A DNA stretch of 32,909 nt, taken from positions 1 through 32,909 of the forward strand of contig CAMNEB010000011.1 in the NCBI GenBank assembly GCA_946536155.1. Direction: 5' to 3'. Both the position numbers and the translations under genes were made by a program. Origin of the DNA: an uncultured Lachnospiraceae bacterium. Lineage in GTDB: Bacteria; Bacillota; Clostridia; Lachnospirales; Lachnospiraceae. Positions within the stretch are counted from its first letter, which is position 1, and each line of letters opens with the position of its first letter. The notes below the pieces were generated by a model. It worked only from the letters and a program-made list of their open reading frames with translations, was not told where the DNA came from and ran no database searches. Below are positions 9,170 to 17,870 of this stretch, in pieces.

Positions 9170-12100
9170 TCATACTGCAGAACCCGTCAGTTCCCTGAAT
9201 GCTTCAAGCTCGGAATCTTCCCTCGAAATGCCCTGCTCTTCGTATTTCCCGATAGTCCTTATCATTTTCTGATAATCCCTTGCGATGACTTTCTTAAATC
9301 CGGGAAGTTCATCATCGAAATCATCAAGTATCTTTCTGCCGAGTTCGGATCCCGTTGATCTGACATAATCTTCAAGTATGCCTTTTAATTCCTCGATGTC
9401 ATACTTTTCTCTCACCTCTTCGAGTTCGACCATATCCTTGTTGATCTTACGGTAAAGGCTGTGGTCCTTATCCAGTACATAAGCGATACCGCCGCTCATG
9501 CCGGCAGCGAAGTTCTTGCCTGTAGTGCCGAGTATCACGGCTCTTCCGCCGGTCATATACTCAAGTCCGTGATCTCCGCAGCCTTCCGCAACCGCCACTG
9601 CACCTGAATTCCTGACGCAGAATCTTTCACCCGCTATACCGCATATATATGCCTTTCCCGAGGTCGCACCGTAGAGGGCGACATTACCTGCTATGATATT
9701 TTCCGAAGCCTTGAAAGGACTCTTTTCGGGAGGCGTGAGGATCAGCTTTCCGCCGGACAATCCCTTTCCGAATCCGTCGTTTGCATCACCGCATAGCTTT
9801 ATCGTAAGTCCGTGGGGAATGAATGCACCGAAGGACTGTCCGCCGCCGCCTTCGCAATTTACCACGAATCTGTCTTCGGAGAGCCTTGCGCAATCCTCTC
9901 CGTATTTTCTTACTATCTCAGATCCGAGTATCGTTCCGAAGGTCCTGTCTGTGGAACTTACCTTAAGAGAAACTGATGAGCTCTTCTCCTTTGACTTTAC
10001 GGACTTTTCAAACCAGGGAAGGAGCTTTTTCTCATCAAGGGTCTTCCCGAGTTCAAAGTCAAAGCTCTGCTCAGGGTCGAATCTGTTTTCCTTTACCTTC
10101 TCAAACCCTTCGGTAAGTATGCGGTCAAAGCATATGGTCTTTGCATGAGGCTGTTTTAAATGCTCTCTTTTTCTCAGGCAGTCCGTGCGGCCTATCATCT
10201 CATCGATGCTCTTAAAGCCCAGCTCTGCCATGATCTCCCGAAGCTGCATGGCGACGAATGTCATGAAGTTCATGACGTGCTCCGGCTTGCCTGCAAATCT
10301 CTTCCTGAGGAGCTCATTCTGTGTTGCGATACCCACCGGGCAGGTATCCTTGGAGCATACTCTCATCATCATGCATCCGAGTGATACCAGAGGAGCGGTT
10401 GCGAATCCGTATTCCTCGGCACCGAGGAATGCTGCGATGGCCACATCACGGCCCGTCATGAGCTTTCCGTCGGTCTCTATCCTCACCCTCTGTCTCAGGC
10501 CGCTCTCGATGAGTGCCTGGTGTGTTTCTGCGACCCCGAGTTCCCAGGGAAGTCCGGCTGAGTGCACTGAGCTGTACGGAGCAGCACCGGTTCCTCCGTC
10601 ATAACCGGATATAAGGACGACCTGCGCACCCGCCTTTGCAACACCGGATGCGATGGTGCCGACACCCGCTTCCGAAACGAGCTTTACCGATATCCTCGCA
10701 TCTCTGTTTGCATTCTTAAGGTCATATATGAGCTGTGCGAGATCCTCAATGGAGTAGATATCATGATGAGGAGGAGGGGATATCAGCTGCACGCCGGGCG
10801 TCGAGCATCTGGTCTTTGCAACCCAGGGATATACCTTCTTTGCAGGAAGATTTCCGCCTTCTCCGGGCTTTGCGCCCTGCGCCATCTTTATCTGTATCTC
10901 TTTGGCGGAAAGAAGGTATTCCTCAGTGACTCCGAAACGTCCCGATGCTACCTGCTTCACCGCACTGTTCCTGTCAGTTCCGAATCTGTCGGATGCTTCT
11001 CCGCCTTCACCGGTATTTGAGCGTCCGCCGAGTCTGTTCATAGCGATGGCTATGGTCTCGTGAGCTTCTCTTGAAAGCGAACCGTAGCTCATGGCACCAA
11101 CCTGGAATCTCTTTACGATCTCGGAAACGGGCTCGACATCATCTATCGAAACAGGTTCACCCGCGGGAACAAATTCAAGAAGTCCCCTTAATGTATGAGG
11201 ATGTTCCGCATCATCCACAAATGCGGTATATTCCTTGAATTTTTCATAGTCCCCCGTTCTGACTGCCTGCTGTAGGAGAACTATTGTCTTGGGACTGTAG
11301 AGATGATCCTCCTTGCCTGCGCCGCTCCTTAAGTTATGGAAACCCGTGCTGTCAAGGACCGGATCGATGGGAAGACCCATCGGATCGAAGGCTCTGTCAT
11401 GTCTGTATGCGATGCCCTCTTCGAGTTCCTTCACTCCTATACCGCCGACCCTGCTTGATACGCCGGTAAAATATTTCTCAATGACTTCATCTGAAAGTCC
11501 GATCGCTTCGAAGATCCTTGCGGACTGATAGGACTGGATGGTGGAGATACCCATTTTCGCGGCTATTTTGACCACTCCGGAAAGAAGCGCTTTATCAAAA
11601 TCATCGATAGCAGTATGGAGGTCCTTGTCGAGAAGCCCCAGTGTGATAAGTTCTTCGATGCATTCGTGTGCAAGATAAGGATTGACCGCACGTGCACCGA
11701 ATCCCAGGATACATGCGGTCTGATGCACATCCCTCACCTCAGCGGTCTCCACGATGAGTGAAACCGCGGTTCTCTTTTTGGTATGGACAAGGTGCTGCTC
11801 AACTGCGGATACCGCAAGAAGAGCGGGGATGGGGACATGGTTTTCATCCACTCCTCTGTCCGAGAGGATGATGATATTAGCTCCGCCCGATACTGCGCGG
11901 TCAACTGCCAGATAGAGCTGTTCCACGGCGCGTGAAAGCGAGGTGTGTTTATAGTAAAGGAGTGATACCGTTTCGTTTTTGAATCCCTTGTGCTTCATCG
12001 ATCTTATCTTCATAAGATCCACACCGGTGAGGACCGGGTTGTTTACTTCGAGTACAGTGCAGTTCTCACTCTTTTCACTTAAAAGGTCTCCGTCCGAGCC

Positions 12101-13699
12101 TATATATACCGTTGTGTCGGTCACGATCTTTTCACGCAGCGAATCTATGGGAGGATTTGTGACCTGTGCAAACTGCTGCTTAAAGAAGCCGTAGAGCAGC
12201 GGATGGTTTTCCGAAAGCGATGCAAGGGGAACATCATGTCCCATGGATACCGTCGGCTCCGCTCCGTTTGCTGCGGCCTCGAGAATATAGGACTTGACCT
12301 CCTCATAGCTGTAGCCGAAAACCTTGTACAGTCTGTCGCGCTCTTTCTGTGTATGTACCGGAACCTGATGGTTCGGGATAGTCAGATCCTTCAGATGGGT
12401 CAGGTGCGCATCCAGCCATTCACCGTAGGGATGGGATGAAGCATAGAATTCTTTGCACTCTTCATCCGAGATGATCCTCTTCTTGCGGGTGTCCACAAGG
12501 AGCATTCTTCCCGGAGTGAGCCTTGATTTTTTGATGATGTGCTCCGGAGCTATATCAAGTACGCCAACCTCGGATGAAAGGATAAGACGGTTATCATCGG
12601 TAATGTAATATCTGGAAGGTCTGAGTCCGTTACGGTCAAGTGTCGCACCGAAGAGCTCACCGTCAGTAAAGAGGATTGCGGCGGGTCCGTCCCAGGGCTC
12701 CATCATCGTCGCATAGTAATGGTAAAAATCCTTCTTGGATTCGCTCATGAAGCGGTTGTGCTTCCAGGGCTCAGGGATGAGTGCCATCATGGCGAGAGGA
12801 AGATCCATTCCGTTCATGTAGAGGAATTCAAGAGTGTTGTCGAGCATTGCGGAATCCGATCCGCTGGCTGAGATGACGGGATAGATCTTGCCGGCATCCT
12901 CTTCCAGGAGCTTTGAATGCATCGTCTCTTCGCGCGCCAGCATTCTGTCGGAGTTGCCGCGTATGGTGTTGATCTCACCGTTATGTGCGATGAATCTGTA
13001 CGGGTGGGCCCTCTCCCAGCTGGGAAGAGTGTTGGTGGAGAATCTGGAATGAACCAGTGCGATCGCCGAGAGGTAATCCCTGCTCTGAAGATCGTCATAG
13101 AATCTCCTGAGCTGTCCCACCAGGAACATTCCTTTATAAACTATGGTACGTGATGAAAGTGAACAGATATAGGTATCATCTGAGCTCTGTTCAAACTCTC
13201 TTCTCACCACATAAAGTCTTCTGTCAAAATCGATACCCTTCTCCACCTGCCCGGGCTTTTTAAGGAAGCACTGCCAGATGGAAGGCTGACAGTCCAGGGC
13301 TCTCTTTCCGAGGATCTCGGGATGGATGGGAACCTCTCTCCAGCCTATCGTATCGATCCCTTCTTTGCCGGCAATGACTTCAAAGAGTCTCTTGGCAAAA
13401 GTTCTCTTGAGTTCATCCTGAGGCAGGAAGAACATTCCTATGCCGTACTCGCCCGCTGATCCGAGCTTAATGCCGGACTTCTTACATACGGCGGAAAAGA
13501 AGGAATGTGAGATCTGCAGCATAATGCCGACACCGTCTCCGACCTTTCCGCTGGCATCCTTTCCCGCTCTGTGCTCAAGCTTTTCAACTATTGTAAGCGC
13601 ATCATCCATTACGGAATATTCGGGAACGCCGTCGATCTTGACTATCGCACCTATACCGCAGGCATCATGTTCTCTGTCGTATGAAAGATTATTGTTCAT
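9170..13699 (-). CDS. gltB: Glutamate synthase (NADPH), large subunit
   Basis: Catalytic subunit of bacterial GOGAT: a glutaminase domain releases ammonia, which is channelled to an FMN site that aminates 2-oxoglutarate. The 1509 residues are full length. A 13-residue propeptide precedes the nucleophile Cys14 (HDACGIGAIV). The FMN-binding and synthase centre follows, with KPGEGGNLPAKKV and the phosphate-binding ISGYDGGTGAAPYSS. Cysteines 1109, 1115 and 1120 (GCMMMRVCSKDTC) ligate the [3Fe-4S] cluster with the family spacing. The C-terminal glycine-rich GXGXG beta-helix domain is present. AGAGG sits eight to nine nt before the ATG. Expression starts from its own promoter and passes an ANTAR-type leader. 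With GltD and the two glutamine synthetases it completes the ammonium-fixing cycle. Confidence 0.97.
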   Translation of the reverse strand: MNNNLSYDREHDACGIGAIVKIDGVPEYSVMDDALTIVEKLEHRAGKDASGKVGDGVGIMLQISHSFFSAVCKKSGIKLGSAGEYGIGMFFLPQDELKRTFAKRLFEVIAGKEGIDTIGWREVPIHPEILGKRALDCQPSIWQCFLKKPGQVEKGIDFDRRLYVVRREFEQSSDDTYICSLSSRTIVYKGMFLVGQLRRFYDDLQSRDYLSAIALVHSRFSTNTLPSWERAHPYRFIAHNGEINTIRGNSDRMLAREETMHSKLLEEDAGKIYPVISASGSDSAMLDNTLEFLYMNGMDLPLAMMALIPEPWKHNRFMSESKKDFYHYYATMMEPWDGPAAILFTDGELFGATLDRNGLRPSRYYITDDNRLILSSEVGVLDIAPEHIIKKSRLTPGRMLLVDTRKKRIISDEECKEFYASSHPYGEWLDAHLTHLKDLTIPNHQVPVHTQKERDRLYKVFGYSYEEVKSYILEAAANGAEPTVSMGHDVPLASLSENHPLLYGFFKQQFAQVTNPPIDSLREKIVTDTTVYIGSDGDLLSEKSENCTVLEVNNPVLTGVDLMKIRSMKHKGFKNETVSLLYYKHTSLSRAVEQLYLAVDRAVSGGANIIILSDRGVDENHVPIPALLAVSAVEQHLVHTKKRTAVSLIVETAEVRDVHQTACILGFGARAVNPYLAHECIEELITLGLLDKDLHTAIDDFDKALLSGVVKIAAKMGISTIQSYQSARIFEAIGLSDEVIEKYFTGVSSRVGGIGVKELEEGIAYRHDRAFDPMGLPIDPVLDSTGFHNLRSGAGKEDHLYSPKTIVLLQQAVRTGDYEKFKEYTAFVDDAEHPHTLRGLLEFVPAGEPVSIDDVEPVSEIVKRFQVGAMSYGSLSREAHETIAIAMNRLGGRSNTGEGGEASDRFGTDRNSAVKQVASGRFGVTEEYLLSAKEIQIKMAQGAKPGEGGNLPAKKVYPWVAKTRCSTPGVQLISPPPHHDIYSIEDLAQLIYDLKNANRDARISVKLVSEAGVGTIASGVAKAGAQVVLISGYDGGTGAAPYSSVHSAGLPWELGVAETHQALIESGLRQRVRIETDGKLMTGRDVAIAAFLGAEEYGFATAPLVSLGCMMMRVCSKDTCPVGIATQNELLRKRFAGKPEHVMNFMTFVAMQLREIMAELGFKSIDEMIGRTDCLRKREHLKQPHAKTICFDRILTEGFEKVKENRFDPEQSFDFELGKTLDEKKLLPWFEKSVKSKEKSSSVSLKVSSTDRTFGTILGSEIVRKYGEDCARLSEDRFVVNCEGGGGQSFGAFIPHGLTIKLCGDANDGFGKGLSGGKLILTPPEKSPFKASENIIAGNVALYGATSGKAYICGIAGERFCVRNSGAVAVAEGCGDHGLEYMTGGRAVILGTTGKNFAAGMSGGIAYVLDKDHSLYRKINKDMVELEEVREKYDIEELKGILEDYVRSTGSELGRKILDDFDDELPGFKKVIARDYQKMIRTIGKYEEQGISREDSELEAFRELTGSAV

Positions 13700-13720
13700 G
13701 TTCTTTTCCTCTCAGATCAG

Positions 13721-13770
13721 AAATAAAAAGAAAAAAGCGCCTCTGGTGCCGTTTTGACACCAGAGACGCC
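13721..13770 (-). terminator. gltB leader terminator (attenuator)
   Basis: A 14-bp stem with two G-U pairs: 5' arm 13769-13756 (GCGTCTCTGGTGTC), loop AAAAC, 3' arm 13750-13737 (GGCACCAGAGGCGC), then TTTTTTCTTTTTATTT. It sits between the promoter and ribosome binding site. The G-U pair falls at a base that must also pair in the overlapping hexaloop hairpin, as in the glnN leader. Confidence 0.87.
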
Positions 13771-13779
13771 ATTGCCTCT
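13762..13779 (-). promoter_or_regulatory. ANTAR-type hexaloop antiterminator hairpin, gltB leader
   Basis: AGAGGC (13779-13774) pairs with GTCTCT (13767-13762) around AATGGC, giving A1 and G4. The stem differs from the glnN one but keeps pairing, the closing C-G and the neighbouring G-U. It begins at or just after the predicted RNA 5' end and overlaps the terminator 5' arm. Confidence 0.7.
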
Positions 13780-13787
13780 TGCAGAAT

Positions 13788-13816
13788 AAAATAATCTTTT
13801 TAGCACACTATGTCAA
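13788..13816 (-). promoter_or_regulatory. gltB promoter
   Basis: TTGACA (13816-13811), 17-bp spacer, TATTTT (13793-13788). The predicted transcription start is about 13781, immediately before the hexaloop hairpin. Confidence 0.75.
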
Positions 13817-13868
13817 GAAAAAATTTATTCTGCAGGAGTTATTATGTTTTTAACATGATCCGAATACC

Positions 13869-15629
13869 TTACTCCACATCCTGCAATGCAGCATAATCCT
13901 CTTCGCCTGTCCTGATCTTCACGACTCTGCTGACAGGATATACGAAAACTTTACCGTCGCCGATCTTGCCGGTGTAAAGAGTCTTCTTGGCGGTTTCGAT
14001 AACAGCATCAACAGGGATCTTGCTGACAACAACTTCCATCTTGATCTTGGGAAGAAGTGTCATATCCATCTCCACGCCTCTGTACATCTCTCCCGCACCC
14101 TTCTGGATACCGCATCCGGTAACCTGGGTAACGGTGATACCCGTAACACCGAGATCGTTGAGCGCTCTCTTCATTGCATCATATCTGGAGAGCTTGGTGA
14201 TGATGACAACCTTGTGCATTCCGGTATCTGCCACTACACCCGCAGCCTTCATTTCCTTCTCAGCGTCAACAACCTGTACGGATGCTTTCTTCTGAGCATC
14301 GCTTGCCTTATCGTAATCAGCGGTTCCGAGACTGGTGTTCTCGTTCTCACTCATTACAGCACCTGAAAGATCAACAATGCTGAAGCCTGCATATGCGGAT
14401 GCAAGACCGTGCTCTTTGATATCGAGACCTTCGATCTCCTCTTCTTCGGTAACGCGGAGTCCGAAGATTGCTTTGATTATCGAAAATACTACTACCATTC
14501 CGACTACGGTCCATGCTGCAACAGCCGCAAATCCGAGGAGCTGTTTTCCGAGAAGCTCAAATCCGCCGCCGTAGAAAAGACCGGTAAGTTCACTGTCCGG
14601 AGCGGTGGGTGTTGCAAAGAGACCGACTGCGATGGTTCCCCAGATACCGTTCATCATGTGTACCGCAACGGCACCGACAGGATCATCAACATGAAGCTTG
14701 TAATCAAGAAGCCATACGCCGAAGCATACAAGAAGTCCGGCAACAGCACCGATAATAATTGCACCGAATGCATCGGTTACATCACAGGGAGCGGTGATCG
14801 CTACGAGACCTGCGAGTGAAGCGTTCATACACATTGAAACATCGGGCTTGCCATATTTGATCCAGGTAAAGATCATACATACGACTGTTGCGATTGAAGG
14901 AGCGATCGTTGTCGTTACGAATACGGATGCGAGCTGATCTACAGAAGTACATGCAGCACCGTTGAATCCGTACCAACCGAGCCAGAGAATGAATACACCG
15001 AGTGCACCGATGGGAATGTTATGTCCGGGGAATGCGTTTACCTTGGTAACCTTACCCTTGGAATCTTTTTCAAACTTTCCGATACGGGGTCCTACCATGA
15101 TCGCACCGATAAGTGCTGAGATACCGCCGACCATGTGGATTGCACATGATCCTGCGAAATCATGGAAACCGAGCTGAGCGAGCCAGCCGCCGCCCCAGAT
15201 CCAGTGTGCCTCAATGGGATAGATAAGTGCCGAGATAACTGCGGAGTATACACAGTAGCTCAAGAATCTGGTTCTTTCTGCCATAGCACCGGATACTATG
15301 GTTGCGGTTGTTGCACAGAACACAAGGTTGAATACGAAGTTTGACCAGTCAAAATTTTCGTAAGCGGTGAAGATGTCGAATCCGGGCTTTCCGATAAATC
15401 CGCAAAGATCCTCACCAAGCAGTAATCCGAAACCGATCAGGATAAACACGCAGCATCCAATGCAGAAATCCATCAGGTTCTTCATCAGGATATTTCCGGC
15501 ATTCTTAGCCCTCGTAAATCCCGTTTCCACCATCGCAAATCCGGCCTGCATCCAAAACACCAGTGCCGCACCGATCAGAAACCATACGGCAAAAAGTTTT
15601 CCGTCAACAATACTTAAGATCTCTTCCAT
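13869..15629 (-). CDS. amt: Ammonium channel fused to a PII regulatory domain
   Basis: A 586-residue fusion. Residues about 1-410 form an Amt/AmtB ammonium channel with some eleven membrane helices. The pore twin-histidines are probably His165 (AIHMVGG) and His324 (AVHMMNG), and the cytoplasmic tail includes EEEEIEGLD. A 50-residue polar linker leads to a complete PII (GlnB/GlnK) domain at about 471-580. It has the T-loop Tyr516 (MYRGVE), which corresponds to the uridylylation Tyr51, and the C-terminal PII signature TGKIGDGKVFVYP at 553-565. PII normally plugs Amt in response to nitrogen and energy state, so a covalent fusion suggests a built-in gate. The ATG at 15629 is chosen over an earlier in-frame one because AGAGGAGG precedes it. 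It is the first gene of the nitrogen cluster and has a tandem attenuator leader. Confidence 0.95.
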   Translation of the reverse strand: MEEILSIVDGKLFAVWFLIGAALVFWMQAGFAMVETGFTRAKNAGNILMKNLMDFCIGCCVFILIGFGLLLGEDLCGFIGKPGFDIFTAYENFDWSNFVFNLVFCATTATIVSGAMAERTRFLSYCVYSAVISALIYPIEAHWIWGGGWLAQLGFHDFAGSCAIHMVGGISALIGAIMVGPRIGKFEKDSKGKVTKVNAFPGHNIPIGALGVFILWLGWYGFNGAACTSVDQLASVFVTTTIAPSIATVVCMIFTWIKYGKPDVSMCMNASLAGLVAITAPCDVTDAFGAIIIGAVAGLLVCFGVWLLDYKLHVDDPVGAVAVHMMNGIWGTIAVGLFATPTAPDSELTGLFYGGGFELLGKQLLGFAAVAAWTVVGMVVVFSIIKAIFGLRVTEEEEIEGLDIKEHGLASAYAGFSIVDLSGAVMSENENTSLGTADYDKASDAQKKASVQVVDAEKEMKAAGVVADTGMHKVVIITKLSRYDAMKRALNDLGVTGITVTQVTGCGIQKGAGEMYRGVEMDMTLLPKIKMEVVVSKIPVDAVIETAKKTLYTGKIGDGKVFVYPVSRVVKIRTGEEDYAALQDVE

Positions 15630-15666
15630 AACTTTTTCCTCCTCTGGATTTTCGGAGCTCCTGTTC

Positions 15667-15714
15667 AAAACAAAAAAGGCGCTTTCAACTTCCGGTAAAG
15701 TCAAAAGCGCCTTT
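15667..15714 (-). terminator. amt leader terminator 2
   Basis: A 17-bp stem made of AAAGGCGCTTT (15714-15704) with AAAGCGCCTTT (15685-15675), extended by TGACTT/AAGTTG around loop TACCGG, then TTTTTTGTTTTG. It is the closest sequence match to the glnN terminator. Confidence 0.86.
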
Positions 15715-15719
15715 GCTTT
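15704..15719 (-). promoter_or_regulatory. ANTAR-type hexaloop hairpin 2, amt leader
   Basis: AAAGC (15719-15715) pairs with GCTTT (15708-15704) around AAAGGC, with A1 and G4. This is the same loop as at glnN with a shorter stem. Its loop and 3' arm form the 5' arm of terminator 2. Confidence 0.65.
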
Positions 15720-15730
15720 ATACAGGTTAT

Positions 15731-15765
15731 AAAAAAGGAGTTCCGGATCTTCTTTCCGGAACTCC
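15731..15765 (-). terminator. amt leader terminator 1
   Basis: A perfect 11-bp stem, GGAGTTCCGGA (15765-15755) with TCCGGAACTCC (15747-15737), seven-base loop, then six T. It lies about 15 nt after the predicted transcription start, upstream of a second terminator, so amt is doubly attenuated. Confidence 0.88.
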
Positions 15766-15775
15766 CTTGCTCCAA
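15756..15775 (-). promoter_or_regulatory. ANTAR-type hexaloop hairpin 1, amt leader
   Basis: TTGGAGC (15775-15769) pairs with GTTCCGG (15762-15756) around AAGGGA, with A1 and G4. The stem has G-U pairs, including one next to the closing C-G as in the glnN and gltB hairpins. It overlaps the 5' arm of terminator 1. Confidence 0.65.
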
Positions 15776-15786
15776 TTTATGCTCGA

Positions 15787-15815
15787 ATAATACTCTGTAA
15801 AAAAATATTTGTCAA
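15787..15815 (-). promoter_or_regulatory. amt promoter
   Basis: TTGACA (15815-15810), 17-bp AT-rich spacer, TATTAT (15792-15787). The best -10 of the nitrogen leaders. Predicted start about 15780. Confidence 0.8.
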
Positions 15816-15824
15816 CAAAAAATC

Positions 15825-15851
15825 AAAAAAATTTTATGACATTTGTGTCAT
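15825..15851 (-). terminator. trpEG terminator
   Basis: ATGACA and TGTCAT form a six-bp stem with loop CAAA right after the trpG stop, followed by AAAA and seven T. It is short and AT-rich, so termination is probably partial. It lies just upstream of the amt promoter. Confidence 0.55.
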
Positions 15852-15853
15852 TA

Positions 15854-16420
15854 TCATTTATCCAGGAAATTCCGGAGCATTTTTCTTCCCTCCGGAGTAA
15901 GGATGGACTCGGGGTGGAACTGAACTCCGTACACCTCAAATTCCCTGTGCTCAACAGCCATCACTTCCCCGTCATCCGTAACAGCGGTGACTTTAAGAAC
16001 ATCGGGCATCGTCGATTCATCCGCCGCAAGGGAATGATATCTCGCAACCTCCGTTTTTTCGCCGAACCCCCTGAAAATCTTAGAAGTATTATCGAGTGAC
16101 ACAACAGAACTCTTCCCGTGCATCAGCTGTTTGGCATATGTGACCGTAGCGCCGAATGCGGCGCATATTGCCTGATGTCCGAGGCATACTCCGAGTATCG
16201 GTATCTTTCCGGAAAGCTTCTTTACCACATCCATGCATACGCCGGCGTCTTCAGGTCTTCCCGGACCGGGGCTTAATATGATATGCGAAGGTGAGAGCCT
16301 TTCGATCTCCTCTGTCGTCATCGCATCGTTCCTTATGACATTAATGTCAGGATTTATCTCTCCGACAAGCTGGAAAAGATTGTATGAGAAACTGTCGTAA
16401 TTATCCACAAGAAGTATCAT
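15854..16420 (-). CDS. trpG: Anthranilate synthase, glutamine amidotransferase subunit
   Basis: Hydrolyses glutamine and passes ammonia to TrpE for anthranilate synthesis, the first step of tryptophan formation. At 188 residues it is a complete single-domain class I amidotransferase. The oxyanion motif is SPGPGRPEDAG at 50-60, the nucleophile is Cys79 in GVCLGHQ, and the His169-Glu171 pair is in VQFHPES. The start at 16420 is one base after the trpE stop, with GGAGG lying in the last trpE codons, so the two are translationally coupled. By sequence alone it could also serve PabB in folate synthesis. The Trp T-box upstream of trpE points to tryptophan as the main role. Confidence 0.93.
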   Translation of the reverse strand: MILLVDNYDSFSYNLFQLVGEINPDINVIRNDAMTTEEIERLSPSHIILSPGPGRPEDAGVCMDVVKKLSGKIPILGVCLGHQAICAAFGATVTYAKQLMHGKSSVVSLDNTSKIFRGFGEKTEVARYHSLAADESTMPDVLKVTAVTDDGEVMAVEHREFEVYGVQFHPESILTPEGRKMLRNFLDK

Positions 16421-16421
16421 A

Positions 16422-17870
16422 TCAAACCTCCTCCGACATCTTTATTGCCTTGACCACGGCAGATGCCTTATTGATGCATTCGTTAAATTCACTGTCGGGA
16501 ACCGAATCTGCAACTATCCCGGCACCGCTCCTTACAAATACCCTGCCCTTCTTCTTGTAGGCAAGCCTGATGGAGATACAGGTATCCATGTTGCCGGTGA
16601 AATCTATATATCCGATAGCTCCGCCGTATATGCCCCTCTTGCTGCCCTCGAGCTCATCAATTATCTCACACGCCCTGATCTTGGGTGCACCGGAAAGAGT
16701 TCCCGCGGGAAGCACGGAGCCTATCGCAGAGAGCGCATCCTCATCGTCCCTTATCTCGCCTCTTACCGTCGAGCCAATATGCATCACATGTGAGAAGAAT
16801 TCGACGCTCCTGAGCTTCTCGACACTCACCGTTCCGAATTTTGATATCCTTCCCAGATCGTTCCTTCCAAGATCCACGAGCATGTTGTGCTCGGCAAGTT
16901 CCTTGGGATCCGAGAGAAGATCCTTAACAAGCTCTTCATCCTCGGCTTCGTTTTTTCCGCGCTTTCTCGTACCCGCAAGAGGGAAGGTATGCAGTACTCC
17001 GTCCTGAAGTTTTACGAGAGTTTCGGGAGAAGCGCCCGCAAGCTCAAGATCCTTTGAGCAGAAGTAAAACATATAGGGTGAAGGATTGATGGTCCTGAGC
17101 ATCCTGTAAGTGTTCAGGAGCGAACCTTCAAAGGGTGCACTCAGCTTATTCGAGAGAACGATCTGGAAGATATCTCCCTCGACGATGTGATGCTTTCCCT
17201 TCTCAACCATCTCACAGTACTGATCGTGATCGAATTCGGGAACAAATTCTCCCGTAGCCCTTCCGGATATATCATCAGACATCTCACCGCATTCGATGAG
17301 TTTTCTGAGTCTTTCAAGTTCCTCCTCCGCTCTTCCATATCCGGCTTCTATATCGTCAAGGCGGATATTTACGATGATGATTATCTTCTGCTTCAGATGA
17401 TCGAATGCGATCACCTTGTCAAAGAGCATAAGGTCTATATCGTTGAATCCTTCTGGATCATCCTCTGTAAGATGAAGAGAGCTCTCGGCATACTTGATAT
17501 AGTCATAGGCAAAATACCCCACGAGTCCTCCCGTAAAGGGCGGGAGCGAGGATATCTTGGGACTTCTGTAGCGGGAGAGCACCTTTCTGATATGCTCCTC
17601 CGGTTTATCTGTCTCTGTCGTCTCATCACCGATCTTTATGATTCCGTTGAGGCAAGTGATCTCGAGCTTCGGATCAAATCCCAGAAATGTATATCTTCCG
17701 AAGGTTTCGTTTTCCTTGGCCGACTCGAGAAGATAACAATGATCCGATACGTTTTTGAGTATCCTGAGGACCTGTATCGGAGTTCTCATGTCGGACAGCA
17801 TCTCACAGCTTACCGGTGCGATATCATACTCTCCGGTCTCCTTATATGCTTTCAGTTCTTCAATGGTCAT
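16422..17870 (-). CDS. trpE: Anthranilate synthase component I
   Basis: Chorismate-binding subunit that makes anthranilate from chorismate and ammonia supplied by TrpG. The 482-residue product has the tryptophan feedback motif LLES at 47-50, characteristic of TrpE rather than PabB. The chorismate-binding C-terminal core is AGTLSGAPKIRACEIIDELE, then YGGAIGYIDFTGNMDTCISI and SGAGIVADS. The frame opens nine codons earlier at 17897, but AGGAGGAGCAGG lies just before 17870, so that is preferred. No other trp genes follow; only trpG does. Expression should respond to uncharged tRNA-Trp through the T-box leader. A near-copy of the first codons lies 55 bp upstream in a different frame. Confidence 0.95.
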   Translation of the reverse strand: MTIEELKAYKETGEYDIAPVSCEMLSDMRTPIQVLRILKNVSDHCYLLESAKENETFGRYTFLGFDPKLEITCLNGIIKIGDETTETDKPEEHIRKVLSRYRSPKISSLPPFTGGLVGYFAYDYIKYAESSLHLTEDDPEGFNDIDLMLFDKVIAFDHLKQKIIIIVNIRLDDIEAGYGRAEEELERLRKLIECGEMSDDISGRATGEFVPEFDHDQYCEMVEKGKHHIVEGDIFQIVLSNKLSAPFEGSLLNTYRMLRTINPSPYMFYFCSKDLELAGASPETLVKLQDGVLHTFPLAGTRKRGKNEAEDEELVKDLLSDPKELAEHNMLVDLGRNDLGRISKFGTVSVEKLRSVEFFSHVMHIGSTVRGEIRDDEDALSAIGSVLPAGTLSGAPKIRACEIIDELEGSKRGIYGGAIGYIDFTGNMDTCISIRLAYKKKGRVFVRSGAGIVADSVPDSEFNECINKASAVVKAIKMSEEV

